Source: Pteria penguin (Eukaryota > Mollusca > Bivalvia > Pterioida > Pteriidae). From it: DNA of 64,000 bases. The stretch lies in NCBI GenBank assembly GCA_035048485.1, contig CM068587.1, positions 33,899,001 to 33,963,000 of the forward strand. The letters are read 5' to 3'. The position numbers and the translations under genes are program-made. Positions 1-12,054 of the stretch are shown here, piece after piece. Every line of letters begins with the position of its first letter. The stretch's first letter is position 1. Under the pieces are notes generated by a model that had not been told where the DNA came from, did no database searches, and was given only the letters and a program-made list of their open reading frames with translations.

Positions 1-1760
1 TCGAGGAACCAGCGATAAAGCGTTGTTTGTAAGAATTTTTGTGCATTTTTGGAATGCAGTACAAATATGGAAGTTCTAAATTTAATTTATTCGTGTCAAT
101 ACCAAACGTATTGAGGACAGATTTATGATTCTCAAGTACTTCCGAAACCTACAAGAGTATAAGTAGGATTTCCTGGAGCTGAATTTAATCCTAATTCTTT
201 CACTAGGCTGTCAAAGTAATATTTCTTACAAGTAAATGTATAATTATTAGACGCTTTATCTGCTGGTGTAATGATATAATGTTCTTGGAGGAAGGTAAGT
301 TCTCTGACAACATCAGGATCTTTAAAAATAGATTCGAATCTGGTGTTTACACAGCCTTATAATTTTTAAATTTTTTATCTCAGCAGTACTGCAATAGATT
401 TTATCCATTCCGAAAGAGTGTCGACCTGTACTTCTTCTCTTTTTGCCCATCGTGTGGCATATTCCGCGCAGCAGTTCATAATATTCTCAAAATTTTGGCT
501 CCATGTGATGATCTGGGTTCTCTGTATTTTGGACCTTTAAGTAAAAATTCTCTTAATTTAGTGTTTTTAACAATATCAAGATCACCAGTAATGACATGGC
601 CACAAGTAGAATATACAAAATTAGATGAGAACCATGCACACGGTTGAGGATGGCATGCAGAGTTGCTAAGATCAAGACACTGTAGAAACCCTTTGTAATT
701 ATAAATTTTGGATGCAACTGATGGTGTGTAGCTATAGGAAATACATGCCGGATCTTTGTTTTTGAAATATGGAGGTATTTTCTCTAAAACAGACTTATGA
801 TTTAAAATTTGGCCAAAAATTAAATAATCAATGCCTTTATTTACAAATTTAATTTTGATGAGAAGGCGATTAGATTTTTCCATAGATATATCTGACTTGA
901 CGGGACGAAAAAGTCTAGCGGTCGATATGTCCATAATAATGCCATCTAGTCTATACTCTGCAGAGCTTATATCAGTATATATACGGTGTCTGGCCGATAC
1001 GTACAACTCGTGTCATTTTCTGAGTGAAATAGAATAAAGTTTTGTACGAATGTGATGAGGGCCCAAAGGTTTATTTATAAATGGCAAAAGAGCATCAAAG
1101 GAAATATGTATTTCAGGTTTGTTGTATTTGCGTGTACCATGACTTCGATGCCTCCTCTGGCTTTTGTTGAATAAACCGAGTACGTTAACTGGTTGACACG
1201 CAGGACTAGTTAGGTTACCAATATTACTAATATTGTCATTGCATCCATAGGGCGAAGCAGTGCCGAGACGTCTTATCCAGTATTCTTCTCCTCTCTTTCA
1301 GCTCAAATTGGCATTGTTTGTGGGGTGATATATTTTGTCTATAATTCTAATTTTCATTGAGACAATAGAGTGGTCAGGCTGGTTGAAGTGGCGATAGAGT
1401 AATTGGTTTCCGCCACAATTTATTTTGGACCCGTGACCTGATACTCTTCTACGGAGTTGTCCCTATGTCTCTCCAACATATATTAACCCACAGAGTGAAC
1501 ACTCAATACCGTATACAATATTTGAACTCTTACAATTCAAATGGTCAAAACTATGCGTATGAAAGGTATGTTTGATTAAATTAATCGTAAAAGAATTGTC
1601 TGTAATTAAGATGTTGCAAGTTTTGCAATTTGGTCCCGCATTTGGATATTTCACAATCATAAAAGGAGAATTGGTCCTCTTTAATTACGTCAACTAGTTT
1701 AACCTTACAGGGCTTGATGAAGCCATTCGCATGTTGATACCAGATTTCATTATTAGTGCT
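1..1760 (-). mobile_element. Penelope-like element (PLE-A), 5' half with N-terminal GIY-YIG, decayed
   Basis: Read on the minus strand, this is the front half of a PLE polyprotein. It starts near 1760 with a Cys/His-rich stretch (CKTC, then HTFHTH). The GIY-YIG nuclease core follows (NIVYGIEC ... IYVGET, about 1465-1535), then its continuation (LYRHFNQPDHS, about 1360-1400). A linker follows (PYGCNDNI, SHGTRKYNKPEI, HHIRTKLYS), then the GHVITGDLDIV/LKGPKYREP block (about 510-610). RT finger motifs come last (ITPADKASNN near 250-290; LPYLYCIPKMHKNSYKQRF ending at the window edge). The longest open piece is 476-1006; stops and frameshifts separate the rest, so it is not functional. Because GIY-YIG lies upstream of the RT, the order matches the permuted Naiad PLE clade rather than canonical Penelope. 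The RT palm lies beyond the left edge. Confidence 0.85.
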
Positions 1761-2705
1761 TACCTCTGAAAGAGGTTTGGACAAGGCCCGTCATATAGTC
1801 CCCACCGCCCTGTTAGTCAGCGTGCAACGTTCAAGTAAAAGTCTGCATAAGGCTGTAGAGGGGCCAAATATAAGACCTATAGTCTTTTTGATGATCTCAA
1901 TGTCATATTGTCTATTTAGAAGACGTTTGACTATTTTATTACATGATAAAATACGGTTATCAGAGCCTTTTACTTTCCTTAGTTTATATACGAGATCATC
2001 GTAAAAATTAGGATGGGAAATTCCATTCGATACATAGTGTTGAAAAGAAATATTTCCAAATTTAGATAGAAGTTCTGAATAAGATCTAAAGAATTTGCCG
2101 AATGTTTTTCTTAGCTTGTGACACCTGTAACCCTGAGTTAAAAGTTTAGTAGTAATTTGTAAATTTCGTTTATGAAAGTCCAAAACATCGGTGCAGCCTC
2201 TGACAAATCGAACTAATTGAGATATATAGATACCATATGATGGGAGTCGAGGGACATCGTCATCCAAGTACGGAAAATTTACAATAGGAAATCTAAAATC
2301 CTCACGTTAATCATAAATATTAGTATATATTAGGTGGTTGGTAATTTTGATGTTCAAATCTAAGAAGGATGTAGATTTATCTCAAGTATTACCTTTATTA
2401 TATTTGAGCTCTGTTAGATATATTTCTGATATAAATTGTTCGAATTCAGGGTTGTCGATAACCAAAATGTCATCCAGATATCTGTAAGTATTATTAAATT
2501 TGTCAGTGAGGTCGAAACGTTTTGATTTTTGAATAGAAACCATAAAATCCCTCTCATAACAATAAAGAAATAAATCTGTTCTCAGAGGCGCGCAGTTAGT
2601 ACCCATAGGAATCCCAACTATTTGTTGATATATCTTGCCATCAAATTGCACAAAAATATTATTCATGAAAAAATCTAGTGCTTTACATAACATCAGAGAT
2701 GACGT
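1761..2705 (-). mobile_element. PLE-A reverse transcriptase palm and thumb, 5'-truncated copy
   Basis: Minus-strand RT remnant. It begins near 2705 within the palm (DFFMNNIFVQFDGKIYQQ, then GIPMGTNCAP), carries the catalytic YLDD in the RYLDDILVIDNPEF context (about 2450-2490), and runs into the thumb (RLPSYGIYISQLVRF; LLTQGYRCHKLRKTFGKF). It ends near 1791 at LTNRAVGTI. In-frame stops interrupt it near 2270-2390, so it is dead. The upstream RT motifs are missing, as expected for 5' truncation in target-primed retrotransposition. It abuts the GIY-YIG half of a second copy with almost none of the roughly 500-bp 3' UTR seen at other PLE-A copies, so the junction is head to tail but 3'-shortened. 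Confidence 0.85.
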
Positions 2706-3040
2706 TTTGTTTTAAAAGTTTTAAATGAAAATATATCTATATATATTATAAAAAGAATAATATTCCCAATTGCTTGATATCTCTTACGAATTTTCAACTG
2801 CATCTACAATATAGCCATTTTTATAGGTTCTTTTTTTTCCAGCGACCACACCTTTTCCAGCATCTATCACTCACACGGTAAGGGATATTAGTAAAGCTGT
2901 AGCTCCCTTGGTACGCATGGAATGCAAACCTTATTTAAAGCCACCACCATCAACTTATTTCAATTGAGAAACTATATTCTTTTGCAGCTGTGTAACTTTA
3001 CTTTTTGCTTTTATACATCAATTTACATAAAAAAGGTTAC
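2706..3040. other. unassigned AT-rich sequence
   Basis: Separates two PLE-A copies. No gene or repeat recognised. Confidence 0.4.
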
Positions 3041-4100
3041 CTTAAAACAGGTTTGAAAGAGAAAACAGAAGACATCTGACAAAGCTGTATGACACAATCC
3101 ACAGAGGACTTGCACACAAAACATCATGAAAGTAGAATATACACGGGAAACATTACAAAAATATTCGATTGTGCAGCGGTTAGGATACCGACGTAGGATG
3201 GTCAACTGAAGCAAGAAACGTCACTCAATTGGTGTGATTTACCGGTTTACGGGCGCCCACCTTCCCACTCACCTCAAAAACAGCACAATCAAAGGACACG
3301 CATTTTGAAAATTTATGAATGACCATCCATATAGAGAACAAGGATCAACAGCTTTCTCAAAAAGAGAGGTCATACAAATTTATTACACACGAAATGTTTA
3401 TAGAATGATATGTCGCTATCAAAAATTTGTAAGGCGACATCAACATAAGTAACAGTGCTCTGCCCGTCTGTAAGCGAGCTCAGATCCTTGATCAATAGGA
3501 GTCCCGACTAACAGTCGGAGGGGACAAGGATCAGGACCTCGTCTCCTCTCAAAAGATTTGGACAAGGCCCGTCATAGAGTCCCCACCGCCCTGTTAGTCA
3601 GCGTGGAACGCTAAAGTAAAAGTCTGTATTGGGCTGTAGAGGGACCCAATACAAGACCTATGGTCTTAGCGATAATCTGGAGTCATACTGTCGATGTCAA
3701 AGTCGTTTAATAATTTTAGAACCCGCCGATATGAAATTATCGGAACCTTTGACCCTCCTTAGTTTGAACACTAGATCATCGTAGAAATTGGGATGGGAAA
3801 TTCCGCTGGATACATATTGTTAAAAAGACACATTTCCAAATTTAGAAATGACTGAATAAGATCTATAAAATTTACCAAAGGTTTCGAAGTTTATGATATC
3901 CATAACCCTGAGTAAAAAGTTTAAAAGTAATCTGAGAATTTTTTGCGTGAAAATCCAAAACGTTAGTGCAGGCTCTAGCGAACCGAGCTAATTGACTAAT
4001 ATAAATTTTGTATGTCCTATGGTTTCATGATTTTTGGACTTGTGGTTTGGATTTATCCATCATCTTTACATCATATGATGGGAGTCTAAAATTCTTTACG
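3041..4100 (-). mobile_element. PLE-A copy: RT thumb plus 3' UTR
   Basis: The minus strand shows a broken RT thumb (about 3545-4100, related to 1791-2260). The PLE-A 3' UTR follows (about 3041-3540). This UTR recurs through the window and has recognisable blocks: CTGTTAGTCGGGACTCCTA, the CCCGTAAACCGGT region, and CCTAAGTCGGTATCGTAAC followed by AATATTTTTGTAATG. The RT frame is shifted several times. It is interrupted by a 66-bp PLE-B tail listed separately. Confidence 0.75.
4006..4071 (+). mobile_element. short PLE-B 3'-end insertion inside PLE-A
   Basis: The sequence from TTTTGTATGTCCT to CATCTTTACAT matches the last 66 bases of the PLE-B 3' UTR at 55211-55276. It sits inside the RT thumb of the surrounding minus-strand PLE-A copy; PLE-A sequence resumes at CATATGATGGGAGTC just as in the copy at 2230-2245. 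It therefore looks like an extremely 5'-truncated PLE-B insertion in the opposite orientation. Confidence 0.65.
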
Positions 4101-5106
4101 AAAATGCTTCCAGTTGGATCAGAGACCCCATTCAGATCATGCGCCTTCTGAATAGAATAAACTAATAAGTTTACACAAAAATTAGTACGATTTGCTAGTG
4201 TTGTCATTTTTAGAAGCTATAATTTTTGTGCTATCCTGCCAGACAAATTATGTTTGATTTGTTTCATCTGTGATCCCTTCACGTTCGCCTGAAAGTTTCG
4301 CTTAAGTTGCAATCGAGTATTCTTTTCATTTCTATCAGTATTTTGAGACGACGTTTAGGCATTTGGATACCAATACTTCGTTAAAGACTCATTGGATTTT
4401 TGATGTGGACTTCTATTCATAGTACATGCTTAGCGACCACCGCTTCAAACTTAAGTTCGAAAAGCGGCTAGTGAATAACCACATGAGACATGCAATCGAA
4501 CACTATACTATCAACATTTTCATTTGCTGAAATTATCTGCAATTTCATTGGCTGAAATTATCTACCCATAAATTATATGACTTAATATACTCTATTTTAT
4601 CGCTATACTTCAAAACGCCATTAATAACAATAATTATTAGTAACCGATGGACGAAACTCACATTATTACATATTTTCCAAATATTTATCCCTAATTCGTC
4701 TTTACAAGATGATTCACGTTCATGTGATAGTGTTTACCTAATTCTGTTGTGAACTTTTCTACTTTTCCTCGGTATGTAACTTTGTGATGTATAGCTTTAT
4801 TCTTAAAAGGGTAGTTTGCCCTCTTTGGCACCTCATTTTGGTAATACTTTTCATAACTTTATATTTTGAATCTACACAGTTCGATCTTAAACAGACACGG
4901 TCAAAATGCGCAAAATGTGCCTCACTAAACTCATGTACATTTCTGTAATTATTTGATGATTAATCTCTTTTGATATATATATATATATATTTATTTATTT
5001 TTAATGTTTCAGCGGGGAATTCTTTTTCCACATTTAAAATGAAAAATATAATTACATATTATCATTCAATTCCCTTATAGGTGAAAATAGAACTTGTTTG
5101 ATCTAC
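4101..5106. other. unassigned; short AT dinucleotide run
   Basis: No gene recognised. A dinucleotide (AT) run lies at about 4972-4991. Confidence 0.4.
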
Positions 5107-5593
5107 CTGAATAAATAAGACTTTATACGAGATATTATACTGAGACTGAAAATTCTTTTTATGCTGTGTATAAGTGAAGTCAGTTTCATGAATAATATAT
5201 TTGGTAAGATATCGGTTGTTATTGATTTTTCTATACAACTGCAACTGTAGCAAAACTGTTGTAAATTTAATACTCTCTGCAATGAAATGAAATGATAACT
5301 ATGCAAAATCATCACATCTGGATACACTTGATGATTACGTTTCCTGTCGGACATGTATCCAATGCTGTTTATATAGATTTCCGTGTTTTTAGATATTCCC
5401 TTTTCATATAACATTTCTCTTTGTGTCACCATATCATTTGCTAAGAGACCACTTACCGTTTCGAAAAAAGAAATATCGCCATTAACGACATCGTTGTCTC
5501 TAATGGTAACAATGTAAATAATTAACGATTTGGCTTCGAATTCATTATAATGCATTCTACAAAGACTGTCATTCACTTTTTCCCTAATGATGA
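5107..5593 (-). other. possible pair of splice-flanked exons, function unknown
   Basis: A 167-residue open frame covers 5103-5606 on the minus strand. Splice-like signals lie inside it. There is an acceptor (TGTATATTGCAG) before 5593, a consensus donor (ACG/GTAAGTGG) after 5457, a second acceptor (TTTCATTTCATTGCAG) before 5276, and a weaker donor (CAG/GTAGAT) after 5107. The first segment would encode a peptide starting IIREKVNDSLCRMHYNEF. The second stays open in two frames. No known domain was recognised. In DNA this AT-rich such an arrangement can arise by chance, so this is a candidate, not a gene call. Confidence 0.2.
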
Positions 5594-5985
5594 CTGCAAT
5601 ATACATGATTAATATTGTCTATTACAGGAGACGCTTTAAACATGAGTTTATTATGGAAATCAAAGTCTTAGAAATGCAATTATAACAGTTGTCGGTGTGT
5701 ATTCAAACAACACGCTTTCATTTAGTTATGAGATGAGGAATTCCTAAAAAAAATCGCCCCCTCATATCAGATTTCAAAGCTTTGAAAAGGCAATACTATA
5801 TCATTTTATTATATCATTATATAACCTCATGTCATGCCAAAGAAGGACAATTTAATATTTTGGATATTAAATAATCTACATCACATTTGATGAGACAGGG
5901 GCAGCAGCTAAATGAATATGTGTCAGTTAAGCAGGCATCATTGAAATTATCAAAAACCCCAAAACCTAATATTAAGGAAAGGTTC
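5594..5985. other. unassigned
   Basis: No recognised feature between the splice-flanked ORF and the next PLE tail. Confidence 0.35.
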
Positions 5986-6085
5986 TATTTGGCTGTCTTT
6001 CTATATATTGATTTCGTTTTGTCTGCAATGACTTTTGTCATACAATTGACTCAGATGCCTTTTGCTTTCTTTTATTAGTCTTGCA
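5986..6085 (+). mobile_element. weak PLE-A 3'-terminal remnant
   Basis: The words GATTTCGTTTTGTCTGCA, TTTTGTCATACA and CAGATGCCTTTTGCTTTC resemble the last 80 bases of the PLE-A 3' UTR (compare 34540-34615). It is diverged and low confidence. Confidence 0.4.
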
Positions 6086-6399
6086 CTTGTTCTTGGCCAT
6101 GACATTTTATTTCGGATGTTGATCTTTTGTTGATGGTTATCTCATTGAAGTTTTCCCCCTTATTTTGGAAATTTTCCGAGTGACCTATTTAAAGTGTATC
6201 CATGTGATTGTCCTGTTTGCACGGCAAGTGGGAATGTTCGGTTAATTAGCCATATAATTGACCGTTCGTTGTTGACATTATGTTTTCTATATATGTATAT
6301 TATCATTTTAGTAATCCTTACCTGGCGTGGATACCTTGGTTGGTACATCCTCATTAATCGGTGCTGAGATAGTAAGTTGCGGTGTTGGTGACTCTATGA

Positions 6400-6955
6400 T
6401 AGGCTTTGCCCGAAACTTTTCAGAGAAGTCAAGGTCCTGAGCCTCGTCCTCTCTGACTGGTAGTCGGGGCTTATACAGATCAAGTATCTGAGTTGGTTTA
6501 CAGACAGGTAAATCATGGTTTACTCATGTTAATGTCGTCTTGCATATTTTTTTGATACTAGCGCATTACTCTATAAACGTTTCGTGTGAAAAACTGTTAT
6601 GAACTCTCGTCTTGAGAGAAACAAGTAGATCCCTGTTTTCTATAAGGAGGATTATTTGTGAATTGTTAAATGTGTGTCCTCTGATGATACTGGGTTTTTG
6701 TTTTTGTTTTTAATGTGAAAGTTGGCGCCCGTTCACCTGTTCACCACACCAATTTTATCCACAACAATTGAGTGACGTTTGTTACTTTAATTTGCCGTTC
6801 TATGTCGGTATCGTAATTGCAGGACAATCGAATATTATGTTTTCTGAATTAATTTTACTTTTATCATTTTATAACTTTACATGTTCCTGGTGAGTTTTGT
6901 CATACATCCTGGTCAGATGCCTTCTGTTTTTTCTTTTATCAAAGTTTTTGTACAT
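6400..6955 (+). mobile_element. PLE-A 3' UTR, 5'-truncated
   Basis: Plus-strand copy of the PLE-A untranslated tail. It opens at the block found just after the RT thumb in other copies (TCAGAGAAGTCAAGGTCCTGA, GTAGTCGGGGCTTATACAG). It continues through AACGTTTCGTGTG, TGTGTGTCCTCTGATGATAC, ATGTCGGTATCGTAATTGC and GACAATCGAATATT, ending near CAGATGCCTTCTGTTTTTTC. No RT coding sequence remains, so the copy is 5'-truncated at the end of the ORF. Confidence 0.8.
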
Positions 6956-7880
6956 GTGTACATTGTTTATACGCATGTTTACAGTGCGATGCACAAGTGG
7001 TTAAAAATACTTTTCAAATTTATTCACTGTGGATAACGCGATTATGTTTTCCTGACTCATTGTGTAATACAGGCATAAATATGATAACTGAGATATTACA
7101 TATTAAATACAATGGATTTTTAACAGGAATGCATTAAATACAATATAAATCTATTCATTTTCTTTTCATTGGATGCATTGAGTTGTTGGTCGACTTCAGT
7201 TTTGTATAGCTTTCAACAAGTTTTGTATAGGTATTAACAAGTTTTCTATTTTTGTCCCATGATACCTTGCACTGTGTTGCGCAGTACAAGGCATCAGTGG
7301 GACGAGATTACAATTTTCAGTCATATCATAAATCTCAGCAAACAATATCCAAATTTTTTAAACAGTGGATCATTCCGGGAATTAAACAAAGACGATGTCT
7401 TCCGAAGCCCAGGAATTTGCAATTACACCAAGTCTGGGCTTTATAATAGTCGTCATCAGATCATATTTTCAATGCACATATTACACATACGACGTCGAAA
7501 TTGCGTTATGGCATATCATATTCTTCATTTTGCTGAAAGTGCGACAGATTGCTGTATTCATTCAGGTTTTGTTGTTGCATAATTGATCTATGCCTTGAAT
7601 AAACCCTTTAGGTGCATCACTCATCATCCTTTATGATTATGATAGTCAACTTCATCTTACAACATCCTTATTGATAAAACGATTTTCACACATTTGTGTC
7701 CCTATAATATGGAAATGTTAAGAAGTACTTGCTGCAGTGTCATAGGTGCAACTACATTAACGTACCACGGTTGATATATATGTACTTATGATAATCAAAG
7801 TAGAAACCAGATGCTGAACCCTGTGCTTATATACCGTTATGTATAATACAATATTTATACAAATAAGAGTTAGAAAATAA
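6956..7880. other. unassigned; short overlapping open frames
   Basis: Several plus-strand frames are open together at 7252-7586, the longest 107 codons, followed by AATAAA near 7599. No domain, signal peptide or repeated conservation was recognised, and simultaneous openness of frames argues for chance. Confidence 0.3.
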
Positions 7881-8310
7881 AAACAGAACATATATTCGTG
7901 CATAAAATACTTGCGCCATATGTGCATTTCGACAAATTATGCCTCTTCATTTATGCTCAAGGCCAAAATGTGGAATCCAGAGGATAAATGTTTGAAGAGC
8001 AAAATGATTCACGAAATTTACCTACGCGTAAGAGCTAAAGAATCAATCTAAGTAAAACCTGTGCATTAGAGTGATACTCATTAAGTTTACAATAACATAC
8101 AAACTTTTCTCAAATAAGTTACAAGTCTATATTTCGGTTCAGTACAGAAGCATCTAAACTGGGGCTTGTCCTTTGTCCCTTGGGACTAACAGATCACCAG
8201 CTGCGGTATCGACCCGATGGTGATAATTATTATTGGAGCATATATACGTGTATAAAGTTAGTGCGCTACATGCGCAATTTGACTACTTATTACATACATA
8301 CCACATTTAA
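7881..8310 (+). repeat. diverged 350-bp type tandem element, about 1.2 units
   Basis: Key words are TGTGCATTTCGACAAATTATG, CCTCTTCATTTATGCT and the closing TCACCAGCTGCGGTATCGAC. They match the better preserved units at 36458-37020 and 62870-63207. A second partial unit starts directly after the first (ACATGCGCAATTTGAC near 8270), the same head-to-tail habit as at 36.5 kb. Confidence 0.55.
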
Positions 8311-8667
8311 GCCGAATCCAATTCCATGAGATTTTACTGAACAAATATGTTTTTTTTTAACTTTTTAAAGACTCTTTTTAATGACTTTAGTGTAGTTCAA
8401 ACAGTTAGATGCTTGTGGTTATTATTCCATCGATGGCGAGCCGATGTTCTGTCCCTTGGATGTAACATTAATCCTAAGTCAGGTGCCATGGTACCTAACA
8501 GCTTTGGGTAATATTCATCGAATTTGACAAATTCAAAATCTAAAATTAATCCGTAATGGGTATCGCTAACAGTAGGTGATGCTCTTTTGTGGGATGCTTT
8601 TTTATGAACTAGGTTTTCATCCATTATTTTATTATTAACTTCGCGCACCAGATGTAAATTCAACAAA

Positions 8668-8890
8668 TCATGTATTTTCAATGACGATCAAGGAAGACAG
8701 AAAAGTTACTGACTCAGCCGTGTGACAGAAGTCACCACGGAAATTTACAATATATAATGTAATGATATGATGATATGAAAAAAAACACATAAGGACATCA
8801 CAAAAACATTCGATTGTAGTGCAGTTACGATACCGACTTGGGGCAGTTACTTGATATAACAACAGTCAATCAACTGGTGTGGTTAAACGG
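8668..8890 (-). mobile_element. PLE-A 3'-terminal UTR fragment
   Basis: Minus-strand match to the end of the PLE-A UTR: GACGATCAAGGAAGACAG, AAAACATTCGATTGTAGTGC, GTTACGATACCGACTTGG, TCAACTGGTGTGGTTAA. Only the last roughly 200 bases are present. Confidence 0.7.
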
Positions 8891-11202
8891 CTTAACGAAA
8901 ATATATAAAACCAATATATTTTCAATACAAATACGAAATAGACTGAATGGGAAGTACCGAACACCATGTAAGGGCAGAGGATGATAATCTACAATTGAAT
9001 CAGCTGTACAGTGTGACTATAAATGAATGGACAGAGACATTTGGAAAATGTTTTCTCAGGCGATGTTTCTACCTTAAAGATGTTTTAGCATTTTATCCCA
9101 TACATCATAAATGGTATTATCTACCTACAATACCGTTATTTTATTTTACTTTAAGAACTTGCACATTGCGACAACAAATGTCTAATCTTATGCCAAAGGT
9201 AAAAATAATGCTTCAAAAATAATTGTAGAAAAATAAATCGCTATCCTAAAAGATAATCATTAGACTACAAATGATTTGTAGAAGTTACAACTTGAGGTAT
9301 TAAATTTTGAAACTGAGTGTCAGTACTGATACACCAAAACCTGGATAAATACCCCAGATGTTTGCAGTCCACAGTGGTAATAATTTATAAAAATACGCAT
9401 ATGTATATATAAGCACTATTAATTTTCTTACACCAGATTTTGACAGCTTAGAAATGCATTACCAAGAAACTCAACTATTCGTTTTAAAAAATTTAAATTA
9501 CAAAAATTAAACGTCATGATTACGTCATCAAATGTCAAACAACCCTTTGACGAATGACCCGTTATTTTGTTATAAATATAAATACAGGTTATAAATAAAA
9601 CCATTGAAAAAGTAAATGTTCATGTTTTTGATACAATCTAAAAAGGTAAATTTAGAATCAAAAATTACCTAGCACCTATAAACATCAATAACTAAAGCAA
9701 GAAACAATCATAGACCCTTGATAAACTAAAGTCGGATCATGCTCCATGGAAGAGGCTGAATCTAGAAAACTAATTACATAAACATCCCTATGTACTTCAA
9801 ACAAGCATATTTTATATTCACAAAGCACGATAAAAAAAATTATACATAACAAGGTGTACCTCCTTCATGCATATTTCTGTCCATAGATTGGTTTCTTGGC
9901 GATTACCTTTAGGTCAGTTTGGTTCGCTCTTCATTTTTGTTTATATAATTTGGGATTACACAGTTTCGACCTTGAGTATCACTGAAGCGACATTAGTTGT
10001 CAAAATTAATATATGTATACTTCTAATATCTATTCAGTGAAAGATTATGAACCACTAAATAGATACATTACCCGCGATTTGTAAACGTCAAATTCAACTT
10101 GGGCTCAATTATACTCAGTTGAAGTGCAGTGTTTTTCCACAGAGGTGTACCATTGTAAAGGGACAATTGTTTCCTACTATTAAGTCATGCTTTAAATAAT
10201 CTATTTCACAAAAAACCCATTCATTATAGTAATACTGTTAAAATTTTTATATTACTTTGGGTTTTTTATACAACGAAAATTCCCTAGAGTGTATAGTTTA
10301 CATGCCAATAACGTATTCTTTTAACATGAATAAACTGTGGAAAAAAGGAAATCTATAAATTCAATGTAGACTAATAGTTTCTGATTATGAATTGTGTCGA
10401 GTAGTCGAAGTAAATTGAAAAAACCCATACAATAATGATAGTAAAATATTGATCCATGATTGAACAAGTTCTTTTGTGTTCTGTGAATGGTCCATGAATG
10501 GCTGATCTATAATCACAGCGGTTTTCATTTCAACGAATAGCTACCAGCACAGCCAACAAATTCACTGTATCTATTGGGGATTTATTATATATATATAGGC
10601 TCCAACAAATTTATCATAAAAATATAGTTAGAAAGGTGAAGTAAATTTGATGAGGTGAAGAAATGATGAAATTTTCATAACATTAATATAGTTATATACA
10701 TATGATCCTATTATTCTGAGGATTACCATTCAGGAGTTGGTGTGTACGTATTATTGCATTTGACATCACTAGTTTTTCTATGAATTTGGGATTAAAATTC
10801 TGTATTTTACCAGCTGATGATAGAAACATGATGCAAGTATATGTATTTGTATAAAATATGTATATAGGCTTTTGTAAAGAAAAAAAATATAAGGCAAGGT
10901 TTATTCCGTAAGCCAGATGTGTATTTAGATAAATTGTGTTTCTTCAATAATGCTAAATGCCGACATTTTAAAGGTCACACTTTTATAGAACATTTAAATA
11001 CTTCGCATTGCAGTACAATAAACAAATTTGTTTCACTTTGAAATACCTGAGCTAAAGACAAACTAGTAAAGTACATTGCATAGTTATGCTATATACATGT
11101 TTATAGCTATTAAGCAAGAAACAGTAAAATGTGTCACTTATAATGCAGTGCCAAAATCTTAAATTTCACTTCTGCAACATTCACGGTAGAAAAAGTATGT
11201 TT
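8891..11202. other. long unassigned stretch
   Basis: About 2.3 kb with no recognised gene or repeat family. A 91-codon open frame at 8947-9222 (plus) lacks any recognisable domain. Confidence 0.4.
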
Positions 11203-11218
11203 AATAATAATAATAATA

Positions 11219-11303
<85 letters not shown>
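11203..11303. repeat. compound trinucleotide microsatellite with internal inverted repeat
   Basis: About six AAT units (11203-11220) are followed by eleven GAT units (11221-11253) and then about sixteen CAT units (11254-11303). GAT is the reverse complement of ATC, so the last two tracts can pair as a hairpin of about 33 bp with almost no loop. Long Asp, His, Met and Ile runs predicted in this stretch are artefacts of the repeat, not protein. Confidence 0.97.
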
Positions 11304-11754
11304 ATCTGTGGAAATTACAGGGAACGAATAAGACAAGTGATAACAAACCATCCCTTTCATGGAGTACAAAGGTAATATCAACAATAACTATTCGCCATCC
11401 CATGAAGAACTGAACTGAGATTATAGCTTCGATCTGATGATAATATATATACGCAGTAACAAGACATCTTACATCAAAACCAATCAGATTAGCTATAACC
11501 AAAGGCCTCGGGATGACAAGGTAAATGCGATATTATCCATTTACAGTTACGCCCCTCGAAGCCGAGAACGTCGATTGGCTCGAGGCAAAGCTGTAGCCAA
11601 CATATTCATAGCTGTGCTATCGGAGAGAGCTGTGACGCGTGTTATTATCTACAAGTTCAAATAATGACAGAGATCTGTAAATAGTAAAATTGATTAGATT
11701 TTATCTTTTATGCAGATTAACAAACAGTAACATATCGCTGGGAAACAAGAGAGA

Positions 11755-11765
11755 TATATAAAAAG
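11755..11765 (+). promoter_or_regulatory. candidate TATA box of the GPCR gene
   Basis: TATATAAAAAG lies about 290 bases upstream of the GPCR start codon. A start of transcription about 30 bases downstream would give an unspliced 5' UTR of roughly 265 bases. It is inferred from motif and position only. Confidence 0.4.
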
Positions 11766-12054
11766 GCCTCATTGCAATCTAAGCGGATCTATTAATGTTG
11801 GGACTTTTGCATTTAGTATACAGATTTGGAAATTATATACATATATTTGTATTCATACCGAGGATGCATTAAAGTGACACATCAATCCAGCAATACTATT
11901 ATCTATTAGTGTCTTGAAAGGATTAAAAATACTTAATGCTCTTATTACAGAATATATGTTGTTGGACATATGCTATTGTTTTATGCTGGACAGAAGATAG
12001 AATCACTGTGATCGCTTCGTTAATTTTTCTCCACAACGAATTGTACTTTACTAA

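Noticed and set aside
7252..7586. Overlapping plus-strand ORFs (up to 107 codons) with an AATAAA downstream
   Set aside because: Several frames are open at once, no domain or signal is recognisable, and AT-rich DNA with few stops locally can give this by chance.
10810..10830. CTGATGATAGAAAC as a hammerhead ribozyme core
   Set aside because: There is no stem II between CTGATGA and GAAA and no flanking stems.
11131..11502. Open frames with long Asp, His, Met or Ile runs on both strands
   Set aside because: They are translations of the GAT/ATC microsatellite and have no other support.
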